Of a stretch of DNA of 48,553 nucleotides, positions 32,245 through 41,569 are shown one piece after another (the stretch's first letter is position 1; each line of letters opens with the position of its first letter). Origin of the DNA: Chloroflexota bacterium (lineage in GTDB: Bacteria > Chloroflexota > Anaerolineae > Anaerolineales > Villigracilaceae). Both the position numbers and the translations under genes were made by a program. The notes below the pieces were generated by a model. That model saw only the letters and a list, made by a program, of their open reading frames with translations. It made no database searches and had not been told where the DNA came from. The stretch covers positions 1-48,553 of the forward strand of contig JACRLC010000034.1 in the NCBI GenBank assembly GCA_016235425.1. The letters are read 5' to 3'.

Positions 32245-33483
32245 ATGTTTAAAAAACTAAAATCCATTTACAACGAATATCCCAAAGCGTTCTGGATCTA
32301 CAACGTCATCGTGTTCATTGACCGCTTCGGCGGATTCATGCTCTACCCGTTCTTCGCATTGTATCTCACACAAAAGTTCGACATCGGCATGTCCACCGTG
32401 GGTATGTTGTTCGCTGTATTCTCGGTATCCGGCTTCGTAGGAAGCGCCCTCGGCGGCGCGTTGACCGACCGCATGGGACGCAAAGGCGTGATCATCTTCA
32501 GCCTCGTGCTTTCCTCCCTCAGCGCCCTCGGGATGGGATTTGCCCCATCGCTTGAGTTCTTCGTGGCGGTCTCGGTGATCGTCGGCACACTTTCCAGCAT
32601 CGGCGGCCCCGCTCACGAAGCCGTGGTCGCAGACCTGCTCCCCGAAGGAAAGCGCGCCGAAGGTTACGGGATCATCCGCGTGGTTTTCAACATGGCCGTG
32701 ATCGTCGCCCCTGCGGTTGCAGGCCTGCTCATTGCAAAATCCTATATCCTGCTCTTCATCGTGGACGCGGTCATCAGCCTGATCTCGGCGGCCATCGTGA
32801 TCTTCGCCCTGCCCGAAACCAAACCGAAGGCGCACCCCAGCGCCAAGCCCGAAACCATGTCCCAGAGTTTTGCGGGCTACGGAAAAGTATTCAAAGATAT
32901 TCCCTTCGTGGCCTTCGTCTTCGTGAGCATCATGATGACTCTCGTGTACACGAACATGAACACCACCCTCGGTGTGTTCCTGCGCGACACGCACGGCATC
33001 CCCGAGGCAGGCTATGGATACCTGATCAGCATGAACGCGGTGCTTGTGGTGCTCTTCCAATTCTGGATCGCGCGCAAGCTGGAAAAATACAAACCCATGC
33101 TCATGATGGCTTTCGGTTCGGCGTTGTATGCCATCGGCTTTGCGATGTACGGCTTCACCTCCACCTACATGCTGTTCGCATTCGCAATGGTCGTCATCAC
33201 CATTGGCGAGATGATCGTCTCACCGTTCCAGCAGTCGCTGGTGGCGAGTTTCGCTCCCGAAGAAATGCGCGGACGCTACATGGCAATCTCCGGTCTTTCG
33301 TGGGGAATCTCCTTCGCGATTGGGCCGTATCTGGCCGGGCTGGTCATTGACAACATCAACCCCAACTGGCTCTGGGTCGGATGCGGCATTCTCGGCGCAA
33401 TCGCAATGGCTGGTTTTGTCGTGCTGGACAAAATCCATCACTCCCCCGCTCCCGTGCTGGCAGAACCTGCCGCCACAGATTAG
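32245..33483 (+). CDS. MFS transporter, DHA1-like
   Basis: A 412-residue transporter with twelve hydrophobic segments. Motif A after helix two reads GGALTDRMGRKG, and helix one has FIDRFGGFMLYPFFALYLT, as in MdtH-like drug exporters. The middle loop (about 190-210) is Lys/Pro-rich. The C-terminal half has PFQQSLVASFAPEEMRGRYMA, another MFS signature. By position it may be controlled by the ArsR-type regulator. Substrate unknown. Confidence 0.9.
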   Translation: MFKKLKSIYNEYPKAFWIYNVIVFIDRFGGFMLYPFFALYLTQKFDIGMSTVGMLFAVFSVSGFVGSALGGALTDRMGRKGVIIFSLVLSSLSALGMGFAPSLEFFVAVSVIVGTLSSIGGPAHEAVVADLLPEGKRAEGYGIIRVVFNMAVIVAPAVAGLLIAKSYILLFIVDAVISLISAAIVIFALPETKPKAHPSAKPETMSQSFAGYGKVFKDIPFVAFVFVSIMMTLVYTNMNTTLGVFLRDTHGIPEAGYGYLISMNAVLVVLFQFWIARKLEKYKPMLMMAFGSALYAIGFAMYGFTSTYMLFAFAMVVITIGEMIVSPFQQSLVASFAPEEMRGRYMAISGLSWGISFAIGPYLAGLVIDNINPNWLWVGCGILGAIAMAGFVVLDKIHHSPAPVLAEPAATD

Positions 33484-33501
33484 TGTTTTTCTCCTCGCCA
33501 A

Positions 33502-33531
33502 GAGAGTCGGGCTTACGCAGGCCCGACTCTC
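33502..33531 (+). terminator. Strong hairpin after the MFS gene
   Basis: A perfect 11-bp stem gagagtcgggc / gcccgactctc with an eight-base loop starts 19 bases after the stop codon. It is followed by gcattt rather than a clean T-run. Confidence 0.6.
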
Positions 33532-33743
33532 GCATTTAAGGCATTCATTTGAAGACAGGCACGCCTCCCGCGTCGACTTGGGCCTGCGCGGCCTCCCCAA
33601 ACATCTCCAACCCGAGGGAGGATTCTGCCACACGACTCTGGAGTCCAGCATAGAACCTGTGGTTTACTGAATTTACATAAAAGTTGATAAGCTGTACAAT
33701 CTCATTCCATTCCCATTTCAGGAGCCATAAAAGAGGAACACCC

Positions 33744-34568
33744 ATGAAGATTCTGATTGCCGCAGATATGGAAGGAATTACCGGCGTGGTGAACTGGGAT
33801 CAGGTCTATCCCGGCCAGCCTGAATATCCGCGTTTCCAAAAGTTGATGACAGGCGATGTCAATGCCGCAGTTCGCGGCGCGTTTGCCGCCGGGGCTGATT
33901 CGGTTATCGTCACCGACGGACACAACACCGGGCGGAATATCCTGATCGAAGAACTCGACCCGCGCGCAGTTTTGATCTCAGGCTCGCCCTCGCGTCTTTC
34001 GATGATTCACGGCGTGGATGAAAACGTGGACGGCGTGATGTTCATCGGCTATCACGGACGAATGGGCGCGGCCAATGCCATTCTCGATCACACGTGGTCG
34101 GACGAGCGCGTTTCCGGGTTGTGGATCAACGACCGGGCGTTCGGGGAATCAGGCTTGAACGGCGCTGTGTGCGGTCACTTCGACGTGCCGGTTATCATGG
34201 CTTCGGGAGATCAGACCCTTTGCGCAGAAGTCAGGGAATTTTTCGGGAATGAAATTGGAACGGCGCAGGTGAAGAAGGCCGTGAGCCGCATGTCTGCGGA
34301 ATGTTTGCCGCCCTTTGAAACCGCGAAGCTGATCGAAGGCGTGGCGCAGCATGCGGTAAAAAATCTCAGGGAAGGCAAAGCGCCGAAGCCGTTCAAAGTT
34401 TCGACGCCGATCCACATGGAGATTGAATTCATCCAATCCGAAATGGCCGACAAAGCCGCACTCATGCCAAACACCCAACGCGGGGCGGATCGCCGGGTGG
34501 CTTACAACGCCGATGACATGATCACGATTTACCAGGCGTTTCGCACGATGCTGGCGCTGGCCAGGTAG
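33744..34568 (+). CDS. M55-family D-aminopeptidase-like protein
   Basis: A 274-residue zinc peptidase of the DppA type. Metal ligands appear as DMEG (D8, E10), H60 in VTDGHNTGRN, and H104 in IGYHGRMG, followed by GLNGAVCGHFDVPVIMASGD. The frame is open 20 codons upstream, but the ATG at 33744 has agaggaa upstream and the family's start MKILIAADMEGITGV. DppA-like enzymes release D-amino acids from short peptides. It heads a four-gene plus-strand run. The residue numbers are counted by eye. Confidence 0.92.
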   Translation: MKILIAADMEGITGVVNWDQVYPGQPEYPRFQKLMTGDVNAAVRGAFAAGADSVIVTDGHNTGRNILIEELDPRAVLISGSPSRLSMIHGVDENVDGVMFIGYHGRMGAANAILDHTWSDERVSGLWINDRAFGESGLNGAVCGHFDVPVIMASGDQTLCAEVREFFGNEIGTAQVKKAVSRMSAECLPPFETAKLIEGVAQHAVKNLREGKAPKPFKVSTPIHMEIEFIQSEMADKAALMPNTQRGADRRVAYNADDMITIYQAFRTMLALAR

Positions 34569-34605
34569 GCAGCGTACACAGGTAGATAAGTAAAAAGAGG
34601 AAACC

Positions 34606-35385
34606 ATGAAACTCGAAGTCATCCACAGATCACCGCAAGGCAACGCAAAAGCGACTCCCCTGCTCTTCGTTCACGGCAAATGGCACGGCGCATGGTGCTG
34701 GGACGAATACTTCCTGCCCTATTTCGCAGAGCATGGCTACAACTCCTACGCCCTCAGCCTGCGCGGACACGGCACAAGCGTGGGCAAAATTTGGGGCGCA
34801 TCCATCGCCGACTACGTGAACGATGTAGCTCAAACAGCGAGTCAATTTGATACGCCGCCCGTAATCATCGGCCACTCGATGGGCGGGTTCATCACGCAAA
34901 AATACCTTGAAACGCGCACCGCACCTGCCGCCGTTTTACTGACCTCCGTCCCTTATTATGGACTCTGGCCTGCCACGTTTAGCCTGCTCATGCAAAGGCC
35001 GTTGGCTGTGTTGAAGGTGTTGGGAACACTCAGGTTATACCCTGTGGTGGAAACTCCCGCGCTTGCCCAACATGCTTTATTCTCAAAGGATATGCCGGCA
35101 GTAAAAGTTGCAGCCTACCAGAAGCGATTGAGCGACGAATCATTCCGCTCCTATCTCGACGAACTTGGCCTTAACCTGGCTCGCCCCAAACAAATAAAAA
35201 CGCCCATGCTGGTAATCGGCGCAGCAAACGACAATGTCATCTCGCACAGGGATGTCGAAGCGACGGCGCGGGCCTACGGCACAAAAGCGGAATTCTTCAA
35301 CATGGCACACGACGTAATGCTGGAAGCGAACTGGAAACCCGCGGCGGATAGAATCATTGGCTGGCTCCAAGAGAAAGGTTTATGA
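34606..35385 (+). CDS. Alpha/beta hydrolase
   Basis: A 259-residue hydrolase with the oxyanion motif HGKWHGAWCW, nucleophile elbow GHSMGG (S91), acid near D209 (GAANDNVI) and His near 235 (MAHDVMLE). The catalytic triad seems complete. There is no signal peptide, so it is cytoplasmic. Substrate cannot be deduced; the fold includes esterases and haloperoxidase-like enzymes. Its stop overlaps the next ATG (ATGA). Confidence 0.88.
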   Translation: MKLEVIHRSPQGNAKATPLLFVHGKWHGAWCWDEYFLPYFAEHGYNSYALSLRGHGTSVGKIWGASIADYVNDVAQTASQFDTPPVIIGHSMGGFITQKYLETRTAPAAVLLTSVPYYGLWPATFSLLMQRPLAVLKVLGTLRLYPVVETPALAQHALFSKDMPAVKVAAYQKRLSDESFRSYLDELGLNLARPKQIKTPMLVIGAANDNVISHRDVEATARAYGTKAEFFNMAHDVMLEANWKPAADRIIGWLQEKGL

Positions 35386-35612
35386 AAAACGAATCAATCG
35401 GCATCGGCGACCACGTGCAGATTTACCTTGGCTCTAAATTTGGGGACAAGGAAGGCTGGTACGCGGGCACGGTCTTCAAGATCGATCCCTACTCCGGGCA
35501 TCGCGGTTTTTACTGGGTCGAGTTGAATGCCGAAGCGCAGGAGATTCTGGGCCTGGCACAGATCTCGGTTTTCAACCCGAAGAACATCCAAAAGACTGAT
35601 CCAAATCAATAA
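35382..35612 (+). CDS. Small SH3-like hypothetical protein
   Basis: A 76-residue protein with alternating beta strands: GDHVQIYLGSKFGDKEGWYAGTV, then YWVELN and a Pro-containing tail. The pattern of V-x-I then W-Y-x-G-x-V resembles SH3-like barrels. It overlaps the hydrolase by ATGA and is followed one base later by the methyltransferase gene, so it is probably translated as part of that operon. No function assigned. Confidence 0.7.
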   Translation: MKNESIGIGDHVQIYLGSKFGDKEGWYAGTVFKIDPYSGHRGFYWVELNAEAQEILGLAQISVFNPKNIQKTDPNQ

Positions 35613-35613
35613 G

Positions 35614-36636
35614 ATGACACCGGCCCCAATCATTCCCCTGCTCGAAAAAGCCCTCGCCTCCCGCGTGACCTTGTTTGACTCGCGCCACGAATCAGCCTTC
35701 CGCCTCTTCAACGGATTCACGGAAGGCCATCCCAATCTGGTGTTGGATGTGTACGGGCAGACTCTCGTGATCCATAACTACGCGGATGATCCGACACAAA
35801 ATGAGACGCTCATTCGCGAAGTGCAAGAATATATCCAACATACCCTAATCTGGCTGCACGCAGGGATTCTAAAAACTCGCAATGGCAGGACGCAGGAAGA
35901 AAAACGCGGGATTCTCCTATTCGGTGAATCGCCTGACCGCAAGATAAAAGAGCATGGCGTCTGGTATTCAATTAACCTGACAATGAACCGCGACGCGAGT
36001 CTCTACCTCGATACGCGCAACCTGCGGAAATGGCTCATCGAAAACATGCGGGGCAAATCGGCGCTCAACACGTTCGCGTACACGGGCAGTCTGGGCGTGG
36101 CCGCTGTCGCAGGCGGGGCCAGCCAAATGGTCCAGCTTGACCGGAATCGTCAGTTCCTGAATCTTGCAAAAGATTCGTACCTCCTCAACGGCTTCCCCAT
36201 CCATAAACAGGATTTCATCGCCGCAGATTTCTTCCCGCAGGTGAGCAAATTCAAACGGACGGGCGAAACCTTCGATTGTGTGCTCATTGATCCGCCGTTC
36301 TTCTCCAGCACTTCAAAAGGCAAAGTGGATCAGGAAAACGACAATGCGCGGCTCATCAACAAGGTGCGGCCATTAATCAACGACGGCGGCCATTTGGCTG
36401 CAATCAACAATGCTTTGTATGTGAGCGGAAAAGATTACATGCAAACGCTTGAAGCGCTATGCGAAGATGGATATTTGAAGATCAAAGAACTCATCCCTGT
36501 GCCGGAGGATTTCACGGGTTATCCTGAAACGCGCACCGGCGTTCCCATCACCGACCCCGCGCCGTTCAATCATTCGACGAAGATCGCCGTATTGGAAGTA
36601 AGGCGAAAGGGCGGGACAGAGCTGTTCGCGGCATAA
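35614..36636 (+). CDS. RlmI-like class I rRNA methyltransferase
   Basis: A 340-residue methyltransferase. The N-terminal part (about 1-100) contains RLFNGFTEGHPNLVLDVYG, as in the RlmI/RlmK group after the PUA domain. The Rossmann core has ALNTFAYTGSLGVAAVAGGA, Q-L-D-R-N and VLIDPPFFS. The DPPF motif and a downstream NN pair agree with base methylation of rRNA. I start at the ATG one base after the SH3-like stop; the longer frame reads through that gene. The precise target nucleotide is unknown. Confidence 0.85.
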   Translation: MTPAPIIPLLEKALASRVTLFDSRHESAFRLFNGFTEGHPNLVLDVYGQTLVIHNYADDPTQNETLIREVQEYIQHTLIWLHAGILKTRNGRTQEEKRGILLFGESPDRKIKEHGVWYSINLTMNRDASLYLDTRNLRKWLIENMRGKSALNTFAYTGSLGVAAVAGGASQMVQLDRNRQFLNLAKDSYLLNGFPIHKQDFIAADFFPQVSKFKRTGETFDCVLIDPPFFSSTSKGKVDQENDNARLINKVRPLINDGGHLAAINNALYVSGKDYMQTLEALCEDGYLKIKELIPVPEDFTGYPETRTGVPITDPAPFNHSTKIAVLEVRRKGGTELFAA

Positions 36637-36801
36637 CCGGAGACATTCAAAAGGGCGGGAAATCTCGAGGCCGGCGCGTCAGGCCAAAACTTGTGCTGAG
36701 GCGAACGAAGTGTCAGCGCGTGATGTGGCGCTTCGTGAAAAAAATCCAAAGCGATTGCTTCAACCCATACAAAAACGTCGAGGCATTACTTATTTCCCCC
36801 C

Positions 36802-36830
36802 TTGATTTTCTCTGGGGAAAGTTGTATAGT
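36802..36830 (+). promoter_or_regulatory. Promoter of the signalling operon
   Basis: TTGATT (36802-36807) and TATAGT (36825-36830) are 17 bases apart. It implies a leader of about 230 bases before the kinase ATG. The rest of the gene-free stretch 36637-37067 shows no coding sequence. Confidence 0.55.
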
Positions 36831-36858
36831 CTGAAAATAAGACAGGATTTGTCTAATT

Positions 36859-36886
36859 AAACTCTGAGAATTCCTTGCCAGAGTTT
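36859..36886 (+). terminator. Attenuator-like hairpin in the kinase leader
   Basis: aaactctg and cagagttt form a perfect 8-bp stem followed by T residues, about 20 bases after the predicted start point. It lies between promoter and gene, so it may act as an attenuator. Confidence 0.4.
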
Positions 36887-37067
36887 TCACCCAAAACCGC
36901 GGCAAGTGTTGAAGGATGCAACAGGTCAAAATCAGGAAGATGACGCGAAAGGTGCGGAGAAAATATTTCAAACATTTATTTGCTGAAGGCTGGAATATGC
37001 GGCAAATTCTGTGAACGACCCAAGAACTGACTAAATGCTACCTGGTATGAGTTGAAAATGGATAACT

Positions 37068-38690
37068 ATGAAAGCTTCATTACCGAATGTCACGCTCCCA
37101 CATCTCACACCTGCTGAAAAAAAGGGTTTGCAGGACTATTGGAGAGTCTACGAGGCCCACCGCGAGGAGATCACGGCTCAGGTGATGCAAATGGCAAGCC
37201 AGCATCCCGAGTTTAAATCCATTGTGCAAAATGCAGCTTCACAGCCTTCAGCGGAACAGCAAGCCGCTTCCTACAATTTACAACGCAATGCAATCCTACA
37301 CGATGCCTGGGAACCCTATCTGAAAAATATGCAGCTTCAGGGAATGGTCTATGCCCGGACCGGCCTGAGCTTTCATGCGTGGTTTGAAATCGTCGGCGCT
37401 TTTCGGAGACATATTTTGCCGTATTTGCTGGATGCCTACAGCAAAACGCCACAACGCCTGCTGGACTCAATGAGCGGCGTGGATATCTTGATTGACACTG
37501 CCATGAGCGTGATCGGGAATAGCTACCTCGAGACCAAAGAGGAGTTGATCCGCGAGCAGGCAGAGGCCGTGCGCGATGCCATCCAACAGAAACGCAGCGA
37601 GGAAAAATTCCGCGCTCTGCTGGAATCCGCCCCGGATGCGGTGGTAGTCGTTGACAGGATGGGAATCATTCAGGTGGTCAACTCGCAAGTGGAGAAACTG
37701 TTTGGCTACAACCGCGCCGAGATCGTAGGCCAGTCCATCGAGATCCTCGTGCCGAAGCATCTTCGCAAGAGGCATATTAAACATCGTGAGGAGTATTACA
37801 TCGAACACCCGGTCCGCCCCATGGGAATTGGACTCGAACTCTTCGGCCTGCGCAAAAATGGGACCGAATTCCCGGTGGAGATCAGCCTTGGTCCGCTTGA
37901 ATCGGAGGAGGGACTGCTGGTCAGCGCCGCGATCCGCGATGTGACGCAACGGAAGCGAAATGAGGATGAGATCAAGAAATTGAACGATGACCTGAAACAA
38001 CGCGCGGCTCAATTGGAGGCCGCCAACAAGGAACTCGAATCGTTCAGCTATTCCGTTTCACACGACCTGCGCGCACCCCTGCGGACGATAGACGGCTTCA
38101 GTCAGGCACTGCTGGAAGATCATAGTGAACAGCTTCCGCCGGAAGCCCGCGGGCATCTCGAACGCGTGCGAAGCGCGGCCCAGCGAATGGCCATCCTGAT
38201 TGACGACCTGTTGAACCTCTCGCGCATCACGAGAGCGCCCCTGCAACTCAGGTTTATCAACTTAAGCGCGATGGCGCAAGAGATCGCGCAGGCTTTGCGG
38301 GAGTCCCAACCCGAACGCCAGGCTGAGGTTTCCATCACGCCGGGCCTGATGGTGGATGGCGACCCGCATCTTCTGCACATCGCACTGCAAAACCTGCTGA
38401 GCAACGCCTGGAAATTTACATCCAAACAAAAACAGGCAATCATTGAATTCGGCCAGCAGAGCAGACATAACAAGGAGCGGACATTTTTTGTGCGCGACAA
38501 CGGTGTTGGATTCGACATGGCATACGCAGACAAGTTGTTCGGCGTGTTCCAGCGCCTGCATTCGATGAGCGAATTTCCAGGGACGGGCGTCGGCCTCGCG
38601 ACCGTCCAGCGCATTATTAACATTCATGGCGGGCGCATCTGGGCTGAAAGCGCCGAAGGAAAAGGCGCAACGTTTTACTTTACGCTTTAA
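37068..38690 (+). CDS. Globin-like/PAS sensor histidine kinase
   Basis: A 540-residue soluble kinase. Residues 10-165 form an all-helical domain resembling sensor globins of the RsbR or globin-coupled type, with MVYARTGLSFHAWFEIVGAF at the usual proximal-helix position. The expected haem-ligand His aligns with Tyr, suggesting a non-haem globin. A PAS domain follows (about 175-300), then a coiled linker. HisKA has SVSHDLRAPL with H332. HATPase has NLLSNAWKFT, DNGVGFDM and GTGVGLATV. No transmembrane helix is present. It is first of three signalling genes, 10 bases before the receiver gene. Confidence 0.9.
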   Translation: MKASLPNVTLPHLTPAEKKGLQDYWRVYEAHREEITAQVMQMASQHPEFKSIVQNAASQPSAEQQAASYNLQRNAILHDAWEPYLKNMQLQGMVYARTGLSFHAWFEIVGAFRRHILPYLLDAYSKTPQRLLDSMSGVDILIDTAMSVIGNSYLETKEELIREQAEAVRDAIQQKRSEEKFRALLESAPDAVVVVDRMGIIQVVNSQVEKLFGYNRAEIVGQSIEILVPKHLRKRHIKHREEYYIEHPVRPMGIGLELFGLRKNGTEFPVEISLGPLESEEGLLVSAAIRDVTQRKRNEDEIKKLNDDLKQRAAQLEAANKELESFSYSVSHDLRAPLRTIDGFSQALLEDHSEQLPPEARGHLERVRSAAQRMAILIDDLLNLSRITRAPLQLRFINLSAMAQEIAQALRESQPERQAEVSITPGLMVDGDPHLLHIALQNLLSNAWKFTSKQKQAIIEFGQQSRHNKERTFFVRDNGVGFDMAYADKLFGVFQRLHSMSEFPGTGVGLATVQRIINIHGGRIWAESAEGKGATFYFTL

Positions 38691-38700
38691 TGGAGAAAAT

Positions 38701-39138
38701 ATGGAGAATAAAATGATCCTGTTAGTGGAAGATAACCCAGACGACGAAGCGCTGACAATACGAGCGCTCAAGAAAAACAACATCGGCAACAAGGTGGTGG
38801 TAGCGCGCGACGGCGCTGAAGCATTGGATTTTTTATTTTTCACCGGGGCCTTTGCCGACCGTGATCCACGCGATGTTCCCCAGGTCATCCTGCTCGACCT
38901 CAAACTGCCCAAAGTGGACGGGCTGGAAGTGCTGCGCCAGATCCGCGCAGACGAGAGAACGCACCTTCTGCCCGTGGTGATCCTCACTTCATCAAAGGAA
39001 GAGCAGGACCGGCTCAAGGGCTATAGTTTGGGAGCCAACTCCTACGTGCGCAAGCCCGTGGATTTTAATCAGTTCGTGGAAGCCGTACGCCAGCTCGGCC
39101 TGTACTGGCTGATACTGAACGAAGCCCCTCCGAGATAA
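38701..39138 (+). CDS. Rcp1-like single-domain response regulator
   Basis: A 145-residue receiver. The acid pocket is in LLVEDNPDD, the phospho-acceptor D66 in ILLDLKLPKVDG, Thr in VVILTSS and Lys in NSYVRKPVDF. The extended loop FFTGAFADRDPRDVP and the C-terminal LGLYWLILNE are marks of the Rcp1 group that partner phytochrome-like kinases. No output domain. It starts ten bases after the upstream kinase stop with a tggaga site; the longer frame reads through the kinase. Likely a phosphate acceptor for that kinase. Confidence 0.93.
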   Translation: MENKMILLVEDNPDDEALTIRALKKNNIGNKVVVARDGAEALDFLFFTGAFADRDPRDVPQVILLDLKLPKVDGLEVLRQIRADERTHLLPVVILTSSKEEQDRLKGYSLGANSYVRKPVDFNQFVEAVRQLGLYWLILNEAPPR

Positions 39139-39147
39139 GAATAAATA

Positions 39148-41562
39148 GTGAGCAAACCTTTACGGTCTTTACGGATTCTTCTGATTGAAGATTCCCCCGA
39201 CGATGCCCAATTGCTAATGCGTGAAATCTGGCAAAGCGGGTATGAAGCGGAGTTTGAGCGAATAGAGGCAGCAGATTCCCTGCGGTCGGCTCTCAACAAA
39301 AAAACGTGGGATCTAATTATTTGTGATTACACCCTGCCCCGGCTCAACGCCCTGCAGGCATTGGAAGTTTTGAAAACCACTGCCCTGGATTTACCATTCA
39401 TCATCGTTTCCGGCACAATCGGTGAAGAGACCGCAGTGACCGCCCTCAAGGCAGGCGCAAATGACTTTCTCATCAAGGGAAAATTCGCACGGCTTGGACC
39501 GGCAATAGAACGCGAACTGCGGGAGGCTGAAACACGCCGCGAACGCAGGCGGGCCGAGGGTGCGCTTCGCCAAAGTCAGGAACAACTGCTTTCATTGATT
39601 GAAAGTGCGCCAATCAGCATTGCAATGTTCGACCACAGCATGAAATATATTGTCACCAGCCGCCGCTGGGTTGATGAATACGGGCGAGGCCATCGCGATT
39701 TGATCGGGCTGAGCCATTATGACGTCCATCCCGATTTACCGGAGCGGTGGAAGGAAGCGCATCGCGGCGGGCTTGCAGGAGAATCCCTGAGAAACGATGA
39801 CGATATGTGGATACAAGAGGACGGAACCAAATATTGGCTTCGATGGGCCATAGTTCCCTGGCATGACACGGGCGGCGAGATCGGGGGCATCATCATATCT
39901 GCAGAGGATATAACAGAACGCAAGCGGGCGGAGGAAACCCTGAGAAGAAGGGATGAGGAATTGCAACAGCGAAACGCCGAATTAGTGCGGCTATATCGCG
40001 CCTCCGAGGCCCTGCTCACCGGCGCCTTGGACGATTTATCGAGCCTGGCTCAAACCATCGTCCAGACCGCATTGCGCGAGTTCGAGCATTCAAATTGCAG
40101 TCTCCTTTTGCTGAACAAGGAGACACGTGAGTTGGAACGACCGGCAGTAGCCGGTCCATACGCGCAAGAGATAGTGAAGGCAAAATTAAGTTTGGATGGT
40201 CCCGGGTTGGCGGCGAAGGCCATTCGCACAGGCCGCGTGATCAATGCCTCCGAAGTTTCAGTGGAACCGGACTACGTGCCCAGTTGGGAATCAACACGCT
40301 CGGAATTGGTCATCCCGCTCAAAGTCGGCAGTGACGTTATCGGCGCCTTGGATGTTCAAAGCCCGGACATGGATGCTTTCCATGCAGATGACGAGCGCCT
40401 GATGGCGATCTTTAGCGAGCGGGCCGCCCTGGCGCTGGAGCGCACGCGCCTGCACGAACAGACCAAGAAACAGTTGAAGCGGCTCGAGGGTCTCCGCACA
40501 ATTGACCTGGCGATCACCAGCAGTCTTGACCTGCGCATTTCCCTCGATATTGTGCTCGAACAAGTTGTCACACAACTGGGCATTGACGCCGCCTCTGTTC
40601 TATTGATGAAACCGGGGTCAAACCGCCTGGAATACGCCGCAGGAAGAGGCTTCCGCACGCGCGATATCGAAGCCACCAGCCTGCGGCTCAGTGAAGGCTT
40701 CGCAGGGCAGGCCGCGCTTGAGAAACAAATCGTTTACGTTGGCAACTTGTCCGAAAATAACGAATTCTTTGCGCGCCGCGAATTATTGGCACACGAAGAA
40801 TTTGTCTCTTATTTTGGGGTTCCATTGGTCGCCAAAGGAGAAATAAAAGGAGTGCTGGAAATCTTCCATCGCAGGGAAATATATGCCGATATGGAATGGT
40901 TGAATTTTCTGGATGCCCTCAGCTGGCAGACCGCCATCGCCGTTGACAATGCGCTTCTCTTCGAAGGCATCCAGCGCTCGAATTTTGACCTTGCAATAGC
41001 ATACGACGAGACCATCGAAGGCTGGTCAAAAGCCCTCGACCTGCGCGATAAAGAGACCGAGGGCCACACCCAACGCGTCACCGATATGACCCTCAAGCTC
41101 GCCCGGATCATGGGGTTCCGCGATTCCGAACTGGTTCACATCCGCCGCGGCGCATTGCTTCACGACATCGGCAAAATGGGCGTGCCGGATAACATCCTCC
41201 TCAAACCCGCTGAACTCACAAAGGAAGAATGGGCGATCATGAGGCAGCATCCGCAATTCGCCTACGACATGCTTCAACCGATTGCCTACCTGAGAAACAC
41301 CCTGGATATCCCTTACTGCCACCATGAAAAATGGGACGGGTCCGGTTACCCGCGCGGGTTGAAGGGTAACATCATCCCGCTATCGGCGCGCATCTTTGCA
41401 GTTGTGGACGTATGGGATGCACTTACAAGCGACCGGCCGTATCGCCAGGCCTGGCCCCCCTCAAAGGCGCTCGAATACATTCGCGAAAACAGTGGAACTC
41501 ATTTCGACCCGGAAGTGGCGGAAACCTTCGTAAGCAACATCTCCGAATTTAGCGGGAAATGA
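39148..41562 (+). CDS. REC-PAS-GAF-GAF-HD-GYP c-di-GMP phosphodiesterase
   Basis: An 804-residue regulator. An N-terminal receiver (about 8-125, D60 in IICDYTLPRL, Lys in FLIKGKF) is followed by a PAS domain (about 145-270). A coiled linker and two GAF domains come next (about 290-430 and 445-595). The C-terminal HD-GYP domain has the paired HD in LLHDIGKMGVPDNIL, HH in YCHHEKWDGSGYP, and the GYP motif itself. The catalytic metal residues appear intact, so cyclic-di-GMP hydrolysis is likely. The GTG start lies ten bases after the receiver stop. With its neighbours it forms a kinase, relay and output unit. Confidence 0.93.
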   Translation: MSKPLRSLRILLIEDSPDDAQLLMREIWQSGYEAEFERIEAADSLRSALNKKTWDLIICDYTLPRLNALQALEVLKTTALDLPFIIVSGTIGEETAVTALKAGANDFLIKGKFARLGPAIERELREAETRRERRRAEGALRQSQEQLLSLIESAPISIAMFDHSMKYIVTSRRWVDEYGRGHRDLIGLSHYDVHPDLPERWKEAHRGGLAGESLRNDDDMWIQEDGTKYWLRWAIVPWHDTGGEIGGIIISAEDITERKRAEETLRRRDEELQQRNAELVRLYRASEALLTGALDDLSSLAQTIVQTALREFEHSNCSLLLLNKETRELERPAVAGPYAQEIVKAKLSLDGPGLAAKAIRTGRVINASEVSVEPDYVPSWESTRSELVIPLKVGSDVIGALDVQSPDMDAFHADDERLMAIFSERAALALERTRLHEQTKKQLKRLEGLRTIDLAITSSLDLRISLDIVLEQVVTQLGIDAASVLLMKPGSNRLEYAAGRGFRTRDIEATSLRLSEGFAGQAALEKQIVYVGNLSENNEFFARRELLAHEEFVSYFGVPLVAKGEIKGVLEIFHRREIYADMEWLNFLDALSWQTAIAVDNALLFEGIQRSNFDLAIAYDETIEGWSKALDLRDKETEGHTQRVTDMTLKLARIMGFRDSELVHIRRGALLHDIGKMGVPDNILLKPAELTKEEWAIMRQHPQFAYDMLQPIAYLRNTLDIPYCHHEKWDGSGYPRGLKGNIIPLSARIFAVVDVWDALTSDRPYRQAWPPSKALEYIRENSGTHFDPEVAETFVSNISEFSGK

Positions 41563-41569
41563 CCAGGAA

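Noticed and set aside
32257-33060. 267-codon minus-strand frame opposite the MFS gene
   Set aside because: Shadow frame of a transporter; its Glu/His/Asp-rich sequence is an artefact of hydrophobic codons read backwards.
33540-33743. Gene or remnant between the MFS and M55 genes
   Set aside because: Short frames exist on both strands but none has a start, ribosome-binding site or family pattern.
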